NCBI GenBank assembly: GCA_022453515.1
Contig: JAJNNY010000003.1
Coordinates: 930,001 to 994,000 of the forward strand
Direction: 5' to 3'
Source: Astrocystis sublimbata
Taxonomy: Eukaryota; Ascomycota; Sordariomycetes; Xylariales; Xylariaceae
DNA length: 64,000 nucleotides
Part shown: one piece after another, positions 21,607 to 33,081 of the stretch
Layout of the letters: every line of letters begins with the position of its first letter
Numbering within the stretch: the stretch's first letter is position 1
Translations under genes and position numbers: made by a program
The notes under the pieces: generated by a model
Seen by the model: only the letters and a program-made list of their open reading frames with translations
Told to the model about the DNA's origin: nothing
The model's database searches: none

Positions 21607-23135
21607 ATGTCGAGTCCTATAGACACAACAACAAAAGAGCCGCTAGTCACGACCAAGGCGGTCTCGGTGCCATCGTGCTCATCAACCTCCGCCTCCGCAT
21701 CCGCAGATTCCTCAGACGCCGAGGGGGATGACTTCTCGGCGCTCACACTCGACGAGGACCTGACGCCGCTGCCGACGTACAAGGCGGCCGGCACGATAGA
21801 GACGGACTTCGACGGTCTGCTGCCACCGGGAAAGCAGTTGCGGCTCCGCGAGGACCTGAAGAATGGCTGCGGGGGCCAGCTTTGGCCCGCGGGCATGACG
21901 CTGGCGAGATACAGTGCGTTTGTTATCTTTTATCTTGGATTATGGCTCCTTGCGGTAGATGGGTGCCCAGATCTGAGCTTTCTCCATCTTTTGGCAAATT
22001 CCGGACTTCGACGTTTGTGATGATGTGCTGATTTTCGTGGGCTGTGTAGTGCTGCGGTATCATGCGAAGAGCTTGGTGGGTAAGAGGATGTGAGTTCTTT
22101 TTTTTTTCTTTTCTACTGCGTGTGTGAGCTAGGTATTTTCCTGGCTTGGTGGCTATGTCTTGCTTCGTTGGCATTGTACTTGGATGAACGTGAACTGAAA
22201 GGGGTGAATATGTCTATCATGTCATGAATACGTATATAAGACCGTTGGGCAGAGGCATGAATGTTCCGTGGCCCTGATGCAATGTCTTTATTTGCCTGTC
22301 AACAGGGAGTAAAATTGCTGACGATTGACGCCGAATGTTGTAGACTAGAACTCGGCGCTGGCGGCGGACTCGTGGGCCTGGCTGTGGCCCGCGGCTGTGA
22401 GCTGGGAGACAACCACCCTCCGCTGTACATCACGGATCAGATGGAGATGTTCTCGCTCATGCAGCACAATATCGCGCTCAACGAGCTTGAGGGAAAGGTC
22501 GAGCGTATGCTGCTGAATTGGTGAGTGCACGCCGTATTCCAACATTCTCCCTTTTCTATATTGCCAGTCCGCGATGAGATGCGAGGGTGTTTGCAATATC
22601 CCAATTGGATTGCCGACTTACACCACCCGTCGTCACTCACATCTCGAAATTCCCTTCATATAAGTGACACAGGCACCATGTGCAGTGTGACATGATATGA
22701 CATAACCCATCACATCTATTCAAATCCAACTATAAATCCACCCCCTTCACCCAACCATTCCGCAACCACCAACCGCCAACACCTACTTACCATTCCCTTC
22801 ACTCCAGGGGCGAGCCGCTTCCCGCCAAAGTCCTCGCGAACCCGCCCGACGTGATCCTAGCCGCCGACTGCGTGTACTTCGAGCCGGCGTTCCCGCTGCT
22901 GCAGACGACGCTGTCGGACCTGTTTGTGCTGAACCCGCGGGCCGTCGTCTACTTCTGCTTCATGAAGCGCCGCCGCGCCGACTTGCAGTTCCTCAAGCAG
23001 GCGCGCAGACGCTACCGCGTGGTCGAGGTCGAAGATGATGAAAAGCATGTCTGGAGCAGGTTGGGGCTGTTTATGTTTGCTATTACTTCGAAGGTGGAAG
23101 TGGAAGTGGAGGGGGAGGGGGAGGGGGGTGTTTAA
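21607..23135 (+). CDS. EFM6: Protein-lysine methyltransferase Efm6-like
   Basis: Four exons, 21607-21913, 22050-22089, 22344-22520 and 22808-23135, join to 283 residues. The 40-base second exon is essential: it supplies LRYHAKSLVGKR, which completes the conserved run leading into the methyltransferase fold. S-adenosylmethionine motif I is ILELGAGGGLVGL (about 116-128). The family 16 motif D-x-x-Y appears as DCVY at 195-198, followed by FEPAFPLL. The upstream block GCGGQLWPAGMTLARY is also typical. In yeast Efm6 methylates a lysine of elongation factor eEF1A in the cytosol. The N-terminal 45 residues are Ser/Ala-rich and probably disordered. The C-terminus ends in VEVEVEGEGEGGV, a low-complexity acidic tail. 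Introns 2 and 3 (254 and 287 nt) are longer than others here. The start at 21607 has CACC before ATG; an in-frame ATG three codons upstream (21598) is equally open. Confidence 0.85.
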
Positions 23136-26100
23136 GTAGTGGTGGTGGTAGGCGAGGGGGGCGATGAGGGGAGGTGGGAGGTGTGTGAGTGAGTGTGTGA
23201 GAGTGTGGGTGTGTGGGTGTAGAAGGGCCATGATGTTGCTGAGAAGGTAGATATCTCACTTAACTACCTATTTGCGCATCCTGAGAGAAGTGTTGCGGTT
23301 TGGTGTGTGTGTGTGTGTGGATTCCCTTCCCCCATCAATGTGCCTTGCTTTGATGTGCATGAACATGAGGAAGAAGCATTGGTCACGGAGTAGGGTGTCA
23401 ACGTTTTGTTTCTAGAGTACTATCGGTGTGTACTTGGAGTTAGAATCGTGTGCGAAATGGGAAAGAATTCAGGCAAACAAAAGACCTTGCTTTTTAATGG
23501 ACTTGATCGACGGCTACTTAGACTGGTTAATCGTGGCATCGTGGCTCATTGCACAGCAAGTTAGACATCAGTCAGTGTCGCGCATCTGACGATACTTAGA
23601 TTCATAGTTAAAAATGACCATGTCTCACTCTGCTTTGCTTCTTGAGATTACGTAATGAATTTTTCGATAGATAGAGCAAGAGGAATATCCATGTCCCATG
23701 CTCTATATAAAGGTTGTCAATAAACTGTGAACTCAGACATCATGTCTTTGGATTGTCACGATCATTGTCAGGAAGCGACGTCAGTCTACGTGGGCCTATC
23801 GTCTAACTCCCGAGGTCATTTTCTCCCTCTAGCCTCTATGTCGGTACCATGTGTATAAGAATTGTAGGGCTTCGGGTGAGTTACCCGGAAATATGTACAC
23901 TAGCTGAGTAAGTAGACTCGAGTGCTGAAGTGTGAGGAAGTAGAGCAGGACCTAGTAGGGCGGAAAGGATGGGTAGGATTCATCATGGATATTACCGCTT
24001 ACTTATGCACGCACTTTGCAATTTGCTGGGTCTAGCACTAATTGGTTGCTAGGCACGTAATGTCATTCATGCCCACGTTTCCCTCTCCCTCCGGTCTCTG
24101 ACTTACCTAAAGTGCTCAGGAACCCGTTGGGAAGCGACAGCGCGGGGAAACTCGATATTATTTGCTTGTTTCGATCCAGATGATTGTCCGGTTTTGTACA
24201 GATGAACTGTAGTAACATATGACAATCCTGGATGCCTGGGTCTTCGGTAATCTGGGCTCTATGACCTCGACAGCGAGAGGGCGACAATTAGGGGGGCGGG
24301 GGTTGAGCGAGATTCCCTGCCATTGTGGTGAATTGCTAGGCAGACGTATTTGATGCAAGGGGGGCTGGGACTGCTGGGTAGGTAGGTACAAGGACGAGGA
24401 CTTTGATTGAATGTCCAGGCTCCTGAGCATCCGGCCGGGGTCAAAGTCCTTTGGGAAACAAAAGATGCCTGGGGTTTTGTGCTACTTCCAACTTGAAGCT
24501 TGGTGAGATACTGTACATAAGCAGTGCTCCGGATCAGTTTCCGCACCCCCTCACGTTCGGTCCCCTAATTGAGCTTGAATGAACGTATGCGATGAAGAAA
24601 ATTCAGGAGGACCAAATCGATGTACGAATAGGTACAAGTGGCCTCGGAGCAAACGTGCAACGTGGCCAGCTGTCGAGTCTTTGTCCTTGCCCGTTCCCCG
24701 GTTTTACATTGACAAAGAAAGATCGGAGAATTTCGCGACAAGTTGGAAAAATTCGCACACGTTCTAGATTTCTCACTCCCAACAGCAGGCCGACAGGTAA
24801 GCCACAATGACTCGCCAAGTCACCACCTCCATTTCGTCAGCCCAATTCTCATTGTATTGTATGTATTAGAAGTGCAAAAAGACCAGTTTATACAGCTGTG
24901 CGCTGTATGTCATATATCCCTCAGACAAGATGATGGATGGCACAGCTGAAGGACGGGAATTATAAGAGCACGTATCTGCCTCCCTTCCTAAAGTTGCCTA
25001 CCCTACCTAATGCATAGTAAAGTACTTACTTAAATGGCGTGCGTGTGTGCGTGCGCCGGTCAGCTCTTTGGGGGGCAGTGCTACAGAATTCGAGGGAAAA
25101 AAGAATACAACTAAGTAAGACTGGCCGGATGGTACTTAATTCTTACGCCCGACTGGGTAGGACCCGATTCCCAACCCCTGCATATGCCGGGAGTGGCCAG
25201 GATCGCCAGGCACGGAAGTTGCGCACACGTTTCCTAGCGCGAGTAGAATCCCTGTCAAAGAACGGGGGGACAGCTCGTGATTGGCCACATGTGCTGACAG
25301 GCGGATCGGTGCCTTGCATTAGTTTGCGGGTCCAAGCAAGAAAAAACAAATGGTGAGAAGGGGCGGGGGACCAGAAAGAGGCAGCCTCCTCGATGAATTC
25401 TCTGGTAAAGCAGCGCGCTGGTCGTCCGTCCGTCAGTCAGCCAGCGGTCCGGCTGAGTGGTTGGCCGAGCGGCAGAGCTCCACGATCGATGGGCACAATC
25501 AATCTATCGTCGTGTTGGATTCCAAATGGATACAGCTGGTAACATACAGTGCAGTAGCATAGCATTGCGAACCATTGAATCTGCAAGTACGTATGTACAG
25601 ACATTAGTACGAGTACATAGTAGGTCGTGGGCACTACGAGTACACCACCACCACGCCAGCACGTCAGCAACGCCTGGGCGCACTAGGTACCCGTAGCCTG
25701 GGAATAGTCCAGTTAGCAACACGATGGAACAAAAAGAGGAGAAGAGGCCTGCACAAACAGAACAAGAAAAAAGAGAGAGGAGAGGGGAAGCTGACACATC
25801 CATCCCATGCCTGTACTTCAAGTCTGTAAGCACTGGGGGGCTGGATGTACATCACCTGAAGCACTTGGTAGAGGTGCTCTGTACAGAATACAAAGCACAG
25901 GCCCGGAATCCAGGTATTTCCTAGTAACCCTCAAATTGTTTCGTTTCAGCCCCAGGCCAGACCGTGAGCCCACCGAGGACAACGAAAACGTGCTCGGTGC
26001 TCTGTTTCCCCTGCTCTGATATGTTTTCCCGCGTTCCGGGGCCTACCCCTTGTCCCCTACCCTACCATGGAAGGTACTGACTGTCGTACCCCGACTCATC

Positions 26101-27040
26101 TCATGTGTCAATTGGGCCATTGACCTTGTCTTACCTTGGTTGCATGTCAGTAGTGATGAACCTGCCGGTTATACACCTAGGTAGGTTGTAGGTAGAGTAG
26201 ATATTGATTGTTCTTTGATGTTTATTTAGTCCGGTTACTACGTTCGAAGGGGGTGGTGGTGTTGTACCATCAAGCAGGACGATGTGAAGTCCGGACGAGT
26301 TCAACTTGTACGTACAACGTTCAGGTACTGTAGATTACAATGGAGGCACAGCAAGCATTGGGCAGTACCTGGCAGGATACGGGAGGGGAGGTATGGACTA
26401 CCTACATTGGTCTCCCTTCAGATGGTCAGCGGACGGTACGGTGTACCTGAGTGTATGTACCTGAGTATTTATTGAATTAATCACAGTTCTGGCGGTGGTA
26501 CCTTCCCACCTTCCCAAGCCTAACGTGGAATCCCGGCTGCAGCGCCAGTCCCAGCCCCAGCCCCAGCCCTGGTCGTAGGGCCATGGCCCATCAGCTGTTG
26601 TCTCCCCGGCCAACAGGGCGTCCTTTCTTTCCCTCACTTGTTGTTAGTGCTGTCTTAGTGGTTGCTACCTTAGGCACTGCTCTTAAGAGGACCGGGTATT
26701 CCCTCCTTCGCCTGCCCTTCCCTCAGCCTTTCTCTCCCACCTCAACTTTCTTGGTTATCCATACTCGTACATTCTTTCCACCTGAGCAGCGCTCACCCGT
26801 ATACATTCATTTTCCCTCACCACCATCAGCTGCTCGCTACCTTCCTTTGCGAAACGAAACCATACAAAACACCGGCTCTTCCTTCTCTCCTTGCCAGACA
26901 AAGAAAGACGGCAACAGCGCATCGCCCTTCCTGACCACTGTTTTCAAACAAATATACCCTCTGGCTGGACCTGTCGCATCTGTTGAACAATTCGATCAAT
27001 CTACCAAGTAACAAGATAAACCACTTCTACCACTATCATC
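23136..27040. other. Long intergenic region with no supported gene
   Basis: Nearly 4 kb with only short frames, overlapping on both strands. It contains a (GT)8 run at 23303-23319 and a TACCTAGG-type palindrome at 26175-26182. The last 350 bases are CT-rich, with CACC and ACAAAC runs, as expected for the promoter and leader of the secreted protein gene that follows. Confidence 0.5.
23303..23319. repeat. (GT)n microsatellite
   Basis: A pure GT dinucleotide run in the 3' flank of EFM6, following other GTGTGAG-rich sequence from 23180. Confidence 0.8.
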
Positions 27041-27952
27041 ATGAAGTCCTTTTCCACTGCTGCTATCGCCGCCCTCATGGCTGGCATGGCCACGGCCCAG
27101 CCTCACCGTCACGGCCACGGCCACGCCCACGCCAAGCGCGAACTCGTCACCGAGTGGGAGACCGTCTGGGAGACCGTCACTGTTCTCGTTGACGAGAGCA
27201 CCACCCAGACCCTCGAGCCTACCCACGTTAGCTCTGGTGCTCCCGGCGAATTCTTCCAGCCGCCACCCAGCAGCACCCCTGAGCCGGAGCCTCAGCCTCA
27301 GCCCGAGCCCACAACCGTCGCGAAGCCGACCTCTGTGAAGGCGGTTCCCACTACCACAGCTGTCGCCGAGACCACCACTTCAACTCCCCCGCCACCACCC
27401 CCTCCCGCTCCTACCACTACTTCAACGAGCACGCCTCCCCCGCCTCCTCCGAAGCCTACCACTACTGAGAAGCCTGCGCCTCCGCCTGCGCCAGAAACCA
27501 CCGTTCAGGCGCCCCCTCCCCCTCCCCCAGCTACTACCGACTCGTCCGAGGCCGCCTCCTCGGGCTCGTCGTATGCTGGTCCGGACGGGTTCGGCACATC
27601 TAGCCTGGACAAGAAGAAGTACTCGGGTGACATCACCTACTACGCCCTTGGTCTCGGCTCGTGCGGATACGACGACTCGGGCGTCGACCAGACAAAGCAC
27701 ATTGTCGCCATCTCCCAGGCCGATTGGTACAGCCGCGGTTCCGGAACCAGTCTTGGCCTCAACATGCCCAACCACCCTTGGTGCGACCAGACCATCACCA
27801 TCACTGCCAATGGCAAGACCACTACTGCCTTGGTCCACGACATCTGCCCCGGCTGCGAGTCTGGTTCCATCGATGTCTCCGAGTCTGTCTTCACGACCTT
27901 GTTTGGAGGTCTTGGCGGTGGTCGCGAGGCGGCTTCGTGGCAGTTCAACTAG
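27041..27952 (+). CDS. Secreted proline-rich RlpA/expansin-like double-psi barrel protein
   Basis: One exon encoding 303 residues. Residues 1-19 are a signal peptide ending in ATA. A His-rich stretch (PHRHGHGHAHA) follows and ends in Lys-Arg at 32-33, a probable Kex2 cleavage site. Residues about 70-185 form a Pro/Thr/Ser linker with runs of PPPPP and TTTST, likely O-glycosylated and wall-associated. The C-terminal 110 residues form a double-psi beta-barrel of the RlpA/barwin type. It starts at GDITYYALGLGSCGYDDSG and contains the core VAISQADW, CDQTITITANGKTTTALVHDICPGC and the terminal DVSESVFTTL. Fungal proteins of this group are secreted, bind carbohydrate or loosen wall material and are often expressed during plant contact. 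Catalysis cannot be assumed. The His-rich segment could bind metal ions, which is speculative. Confidence 0.85.
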   Translation: MKSFSTAAIAALMAGMATAQPHRHGHGHAHAKRELVTEWETVWETVTVLVDESTTQTLEPTHVSSGAPGEFFQPPPSSTPEPEPQPQPEPTTVAKPTSVKAVPTTTAVAETTTSTPPPPPPPAPTTTSTSTPPPPPPKPTTTEKPAPPPAPETTVQAPPPPPPATTDSSEAASSGSSYAGPDGFGTSSLDKKKYSGDITYYALGLGSCGYDDSGVDQTKHIVAISQADWYSRGSGTSLGLNMPNHPWCDQTITITANGKTTTALVHDICPGCESGSIDVSESVFTTLFGGLGGGREAASWQFN

Positions 27953-29734
27953 GTTGAAAACGCCAAGAGCGGTGTTCAGACCAAGTTACATCCGCCAAGG
28001 GCGGAGCGCATTTCGACCAGTTCTGAAACGCGTTCCGGCTCATGATCATGAATCTGCCTTTTTCTTCTTGTGAATACTTGGTATATGAAATGCACACATA
28101 CTCGCTGTATCAACAAATGCCATATTTCAAAAAGTTGTGTGTTGTCGTTTTGGAAGTTAGAATTGCGGGATGCACAACCCCACGGGCGTTGCGGTTTATC
28201 GGCAGGTTGGATACTGGTAGAGAAAGTTAGAACGGCGCAGCTTTAGCTCAAGGCTGCTTTGGCAAATTTAGCTTGCTCGGGAGCCGAGGCTTTGGGAAGG
28301 ATGGGAGTCGCATTAGAGTTCACGGCTCATGCAATGTGCAGTCGAGCCCTGAGCCTAGTGCGGCTTGCCTTCCCCCGAGCTTAAGCTTATCCCCCTACTC
28401 CCTGGACGAGACAGCTTGCAGGCTGGTCTCGATGCCACCGGGATCCATTCTGGCCAGATAAATAGACTTTATATACTTCTTGTACATATTGATCCAATCA
28501 AACTCAATCTGCATATTTTCTGAGCCGTACAAATCGTGTTTGTTTTGTAACACAACTACTCCCTGAGATACACAATCAGGCAGTAACTGGAAGAATCGTA
28601 TCATATATTGAGGCATCTCAGCATCAGATCGTCTACGATGCATGTTATCACATCATGCATTTCGCTCTTGCTCGCTCGCTGCCTCGAGTTGGCGATCAAA
28701 CCTGCAGGACCTTACCTTCATTAACTTTATCTTGCCTCGGCCCTGGGAGATTAGATGCATTCAAGTCCAACCTGCTTGCGCATTGTTGTACACTTGGCTG
28801 TGAAACAGGCACGCACACACATGCCATGCACTGTGGTTGGTACAGTAACCTATTACTTACTAACAGGCAATAATATGTTGTGTCTGCACGTAACAGAAGG
28901 GCTTGGCTTGAGTCTGGAATGAGAAGAACTCGTGCGCGCAGAAGTTTCCCTGGTCTGAGTGAGATGATTGGTTCGTTCTCTACTGGGTATATATATATAG
29001 CTTATTAATATATAGAAAGAAGGCTCTTCTCGAGGCATCCATCCATCTACACCAGTCAACAAAAGAAAGAATCCAAGCATGGATATTGTGTAAGACGCGG
29101 CGGGATGTCCCTCTCCGTAGTTTTTCGATTTGCCTAATTAGTTCTTGATCTACCTAGGTCCTGGTTTATTTGAACAACTCCGAGGCAACATGGCTTCTCA
29201 TGTTCCACATGTATGTTGAGTAGTGTCTAGACATTGGCAGCGGCCAAGGAAGTGTAAATAAAGGCCGACTAGCGAGGGGTTCCCGAAAATCGGTCCCAAG
29301 GGCGATTCGAATCCCGGCGCGGTTTCCAGTTATGCCGAGAACTGCTCGAATGCTTCGAGTGTCATTGGTTTTATAGTAGTGGCCTCAAATCAATAGTAGC
29401 CCGATAACATGTGGTCGGTCATATGATGAGAGTTCAACGAAGAACGGGGTGTGTGCACATACTATCTTTTATAATGTTGTTGTCGACTCATTTTATAAGT
29501 ACCTGGGTACTTACTTAGTATCCGAGCAATGTTCGCCATCAACCTCGTTCTCATCCCAAAAGCAAGATAGACAGACAAGGTCCCCCCTAACGCCCAGCCG
29601 GCCACACCGAATTGCAACTCGACCCGGGTGATCTATGAATTTTGAGTCATGTCTTGTAGCTGTAGCTATGATATAGAAAATGCAAAGCCCCTTTATTGAA
29701 GGGAACCAAGGATGAGAAAACCGTGCATACTACA
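27953..29734. other. Intergenic, no gene seen
   Basis: About 1.8 kb between two convergent genes. A tRNA-like T-arm match near 29309-29325 was examined and rejected. Other frames are short and lack domains. Confidence 0.5.
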
Positions 29735-32201
29735 TCACCGTCCCAAAGTGAGCAAGTCCTCAATATACTTATGCGTGTCGACACCGATCCCCTGCGCGAG
29801 CCGGCTTGCGCCCTCGGCCCAGCCCCCGCTACTATTCTCGGCGTACGACCCACTGCCGATTCCCCTGAGACCTGTGTGCTCGCCCGCGCGACGGATGAGG
29901 AAGATTTCCTTGTCGACTTTCAGGCGCGGCTGGTTATTCTGGGTATCTAGGGAATCGCTTTGTCGCAGTGTGGGCACGACGGTATCCGACGGCCGGTGGC
30001 TGTTGTTCTCCGGGGTGTTTTCGCCGTCCGGCTCGGTGGCCTCGCGCTCGGGGATTCGAGTCCAGACGACCCACCATCCCCTGTTTGTCTTACATGTGCG
30101 CTCGAGTTCTGACCATTCGTCCAGCGTGCCCTTGTACATGTTGAGGATTTGGCTATGCGTGCTAATGGCCTCTGCACGAGACCAAACAGGTGCTGCGTCC
30201 TCACGCAGCATCTCCATAGGTGTGGGGATGCTGGGTATGGTAGATTGGACAGTCAAGGCCTTGGGATCCCAGATGAGGTCAAATATGTGAGACGACTTCT
30301 CTCCCACGTCAGGCTTCACAGGTTGGTAGGCAGTGGACAGCGTTAGCGGCTTCCATAGCGGCGCGAGTTGGTTGTGGAGGGATCTGTAAAGACTCTCCCA
30401 GGCAAGCGAATCGGTCATGTTGCGGAACAGAAACGTGAACATGAATGGCCTATTGATGTAGACGACCACACGCATCTTTTGCGTCTTGTTGCGGTCTTGA
30501 CTGTCGAACCGGGAATGTGGATTCATGAGGTCCTTGTTACCAGATTTTGTTAAACTCAACTCTGTGCTCTGGCTTCCCAGATCTTCCATTTGCTGCCCTT
30601 CCCCTCCATCATCGCCGTCTAGTTCAACCGTTAGGATTCGAAGTAGAATTCGAGAGTTATATTCCGACGTTCCAGACTCGTTATCGGCCTGCGCTTCCTC
30701 CTCGTGTTCTTTGGCAACGTTTTCTTCAATGTCTCCCAGAAGACCAATAACGAATTGGCCGGCGCCGGGCGATCTGTGTGTGGTAGGTGCACTGACCTTG
30801 CCGGGTTGGGCGTCGCTTTTTGCGGAGTGGCTCGAACGTGTCCCGTCTTCTGAACTACCTAAACTCCAATGCGTGCCATAGCCCATCTTAAGGTAGCTCA
30901 TGAACTTGGTCATGCCTTCCTCCGGCGTTCCTTCGTCCTGTGTCGGCTTGCCTGGCTTGGTCGATTCTGACGCTTTGGAATCCAGCGCGGCTGTGCCACG
31001 AGCTGATGAATTACGGGCAGAGGATGCGGGCTCGTCACTAGATTTCGGCAGGCTTTCATTGCCGTCCGCTCCGCCTGTAATGGATTTTCGCCTCCTCCGA
31101 GTTTGCCGTGTAGATGACGGGCTTTCTTTTACGCCGTATGCGCTTTCGCCCCATGTGTAGATGTCCTCCATCCAATAGGTGATATCACATAGCGACTTTC
31201 GGGATAATGCACCAACGCCGAGGAAAATTGCTCCATCTTCACCGCCCGGATCAGCCCCAGTCCCAACCCATGGCACAGGTAGCGCAGAAGCCTTCCCATT
31301 GTCGGCGGTTTCTCTATCCGACGCAGACTCAGATGTACCAAACTTGGAGACAACCAGATCCGTCAGGCCCTCTATCCTACCGACAAAGCCTTCGAGTACT
31401 TCTCTCTCGCCGCTGCCGCGATTTTCCTCGCCTACGCCGACACCAAGCTCTCCGCACGCAGCAATCTTGATACCGCGGAAGACGTTGCTCGCGGGATTGC
31501 CGTGGAGCATGACATCCCAGGTTGATAGATAGAGGTCCCAGTAGCGGCTGAGAATTTTGACGAAGTTGGATCGCCTGGACCTGACATACAAGGCACTGAG
31601 AGAAGACGAATGATGTAGCAAGAAGACAGAGTGCGCGCGTATAAGATCACGCATAAGCAGTGTGCTCGGTTTCAGTTCCCTTGACGAATACTCGACATTA
31701 TCTGCTTGTCCGTCTGCCTCGCCAGGGGCAGGCGACCCGATTCTCGGGGGAAGGGGGATGCGAGTGAGGTCGATAGACTACATGGCGACCAAGGATGGAT
31801 CAGCTACAACCTGCGGAGAGGTAGACTTGAGGTTGGTGTCTATGAGCACCTACTGCTAGGATCCACCATCCAGGCTCGACTTCCTGTAGCACTACGCGAG
31901 TTTGCTCGGTCTCGATGGTGTCGATTGGCTCACCCTGGGCAAAGCCACGACTAAACTCGACCATGCCTTGCGCAAGGCCGATCTGTCTTAGGCGCTCGTT
32001 GCGCTCCTCGCGGGACAGGTCAGCCGTGTGCTTACCATGCGACCGGTGGCGGCGCTTCTGGGATTGGGTGGTGATAGAGGCATAGTAGACTATCTGGTCA
32101 TCGAGTGTCTCGTCGGTAGCTCCAAGCGACGGGTTGAAGATGGCCAGGAAGCCCAACTGGGCGGGCACAACACCCATCTGGCCAGCAGACGTTGCCGCCA
32201 T
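29735..32201 (-). CDS. CCZ1: Vacuolar fusion protein Ccz1
   Basis: Two exons, 32201-31854 and 31777-29735, joined in phase 0 to 796 residues. The junction reads GWWILA|SIDLTR, matching the conserved first longin domain of Ccz1/INTU proteins. The N-terminus carries the typical LGFLAIFNPSLGATDETLDDQIVYYAS. The first longin domain spans about 1-145. Ser/Pro-rich insertions separate later conserved blocks (about 340-400, and MTDSLAWESLYRSLHNQLAPL). The C-terminus has EIFLIRRAGEHTGLRG and a Ser/Gly-rich tail near the stop. Ccz1 pairs with Mon1 as the exchange factor for the Rab7 GTPase Ypt7 on late endosomes and autophagosomes, and is needed for vacuole fusion and autophagy. Length is near the usual 700-850 of filamentous fungi. 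The ATG is followed by AAT TCT-free coding and no earlier in-frame ATG is convincing. Confidence 0.85.
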
Positions 32202-33081
32202 GGCTAATGGCTAAGTGTCGCCAGTCGTAGGCAAGAAAAGAAGCGGCGAGATGAGCGATGAGGCTGCGAACAAGCTTGGCAGTCAACGACGGCGCACCTT
32301 GACCCAAGCTGGGGCGCTCTCGTGAGATAACAAGTGCAGTCGGCCTACCACGGGCGCTCCAACGAAACACGGCATCAATGGCCCAAGGGCGGCTGCTGCT
32401 GACAGACGCGACAATGACGACGATATGTGAGATGTGCGACGTGAGAAAGGAGAAAGGAGAAATGCCCCGAATCCCGATGGGCAGGAACCCCCCGCAATGT
32501 GCCTGGTGGCAGCTGAAGTAGTGTTGTTGAGTGAGCGAGCTAATGATGTAAGGCAGATCAATATCTTAGACCGCAATAGGTAGTGCAGGAAATACCCGCT
32601 AACTTAACCTAGTACCTAAGTACCTTACGGTGGCCCCAGACATACTAGTATAAAGGGGCACAGTTACTTAAGTAGGAGGCTCGCTACCTAAGGGCCTATA
32701 GATGTGAATAGCCCCCACCCACCCACCATTCTAGCATACCTAGGTACCTATAGTTACTGGAACAGAGGTGCTTTTGGTAACCAAATCGGTATGATTTTAT
32801 CCTCAACGTCATGATACACATTGCCAAGTCTTCTACAACCACCGTTACCTACATGTAGGTCGAAGGCGCTCTCAGAACTGGATGATACAGTTTCTTGAAG
32901 ATTTCGATTGGACAGCTATCCTTGATATGAACTCAATTGGATTTTCAAATAGCCGTTCTGAAAAGAGATGAATAATGCGAATCAAACACGACTGTCACGT
33001 TACTGATATGAGGATCGATCCCTTCTTACAAAGCATTCCATAATCCGTCAAATTCCAGGAGCGCAGTATTTACCTCGAACG
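32202..33081. other. Intergenic with TAGGTACCTA-type palindromes
   Basis: No gene is supported. TACCTAGGTA at 32737-32746 overlaps TAGGTACCTA at 32741-32750, and several half-sites lie between 32577 and 32640. The stretch separates CCZ1 from the metabolism patch. Confidence 0.5.

Noticed and set aside
29255..29340. tRNA-like sequence with a TTCGAATCC box
   Set aside because: A B-box-like match is present but the T-stem does not pair and no acceptor or anticodon arm could be folded on either strand.
30525..30881. Plus-strand frames over CCZ1
   Set aside because: Antisense to well-supported CCZ1 coding sequence, with no domain of their own.
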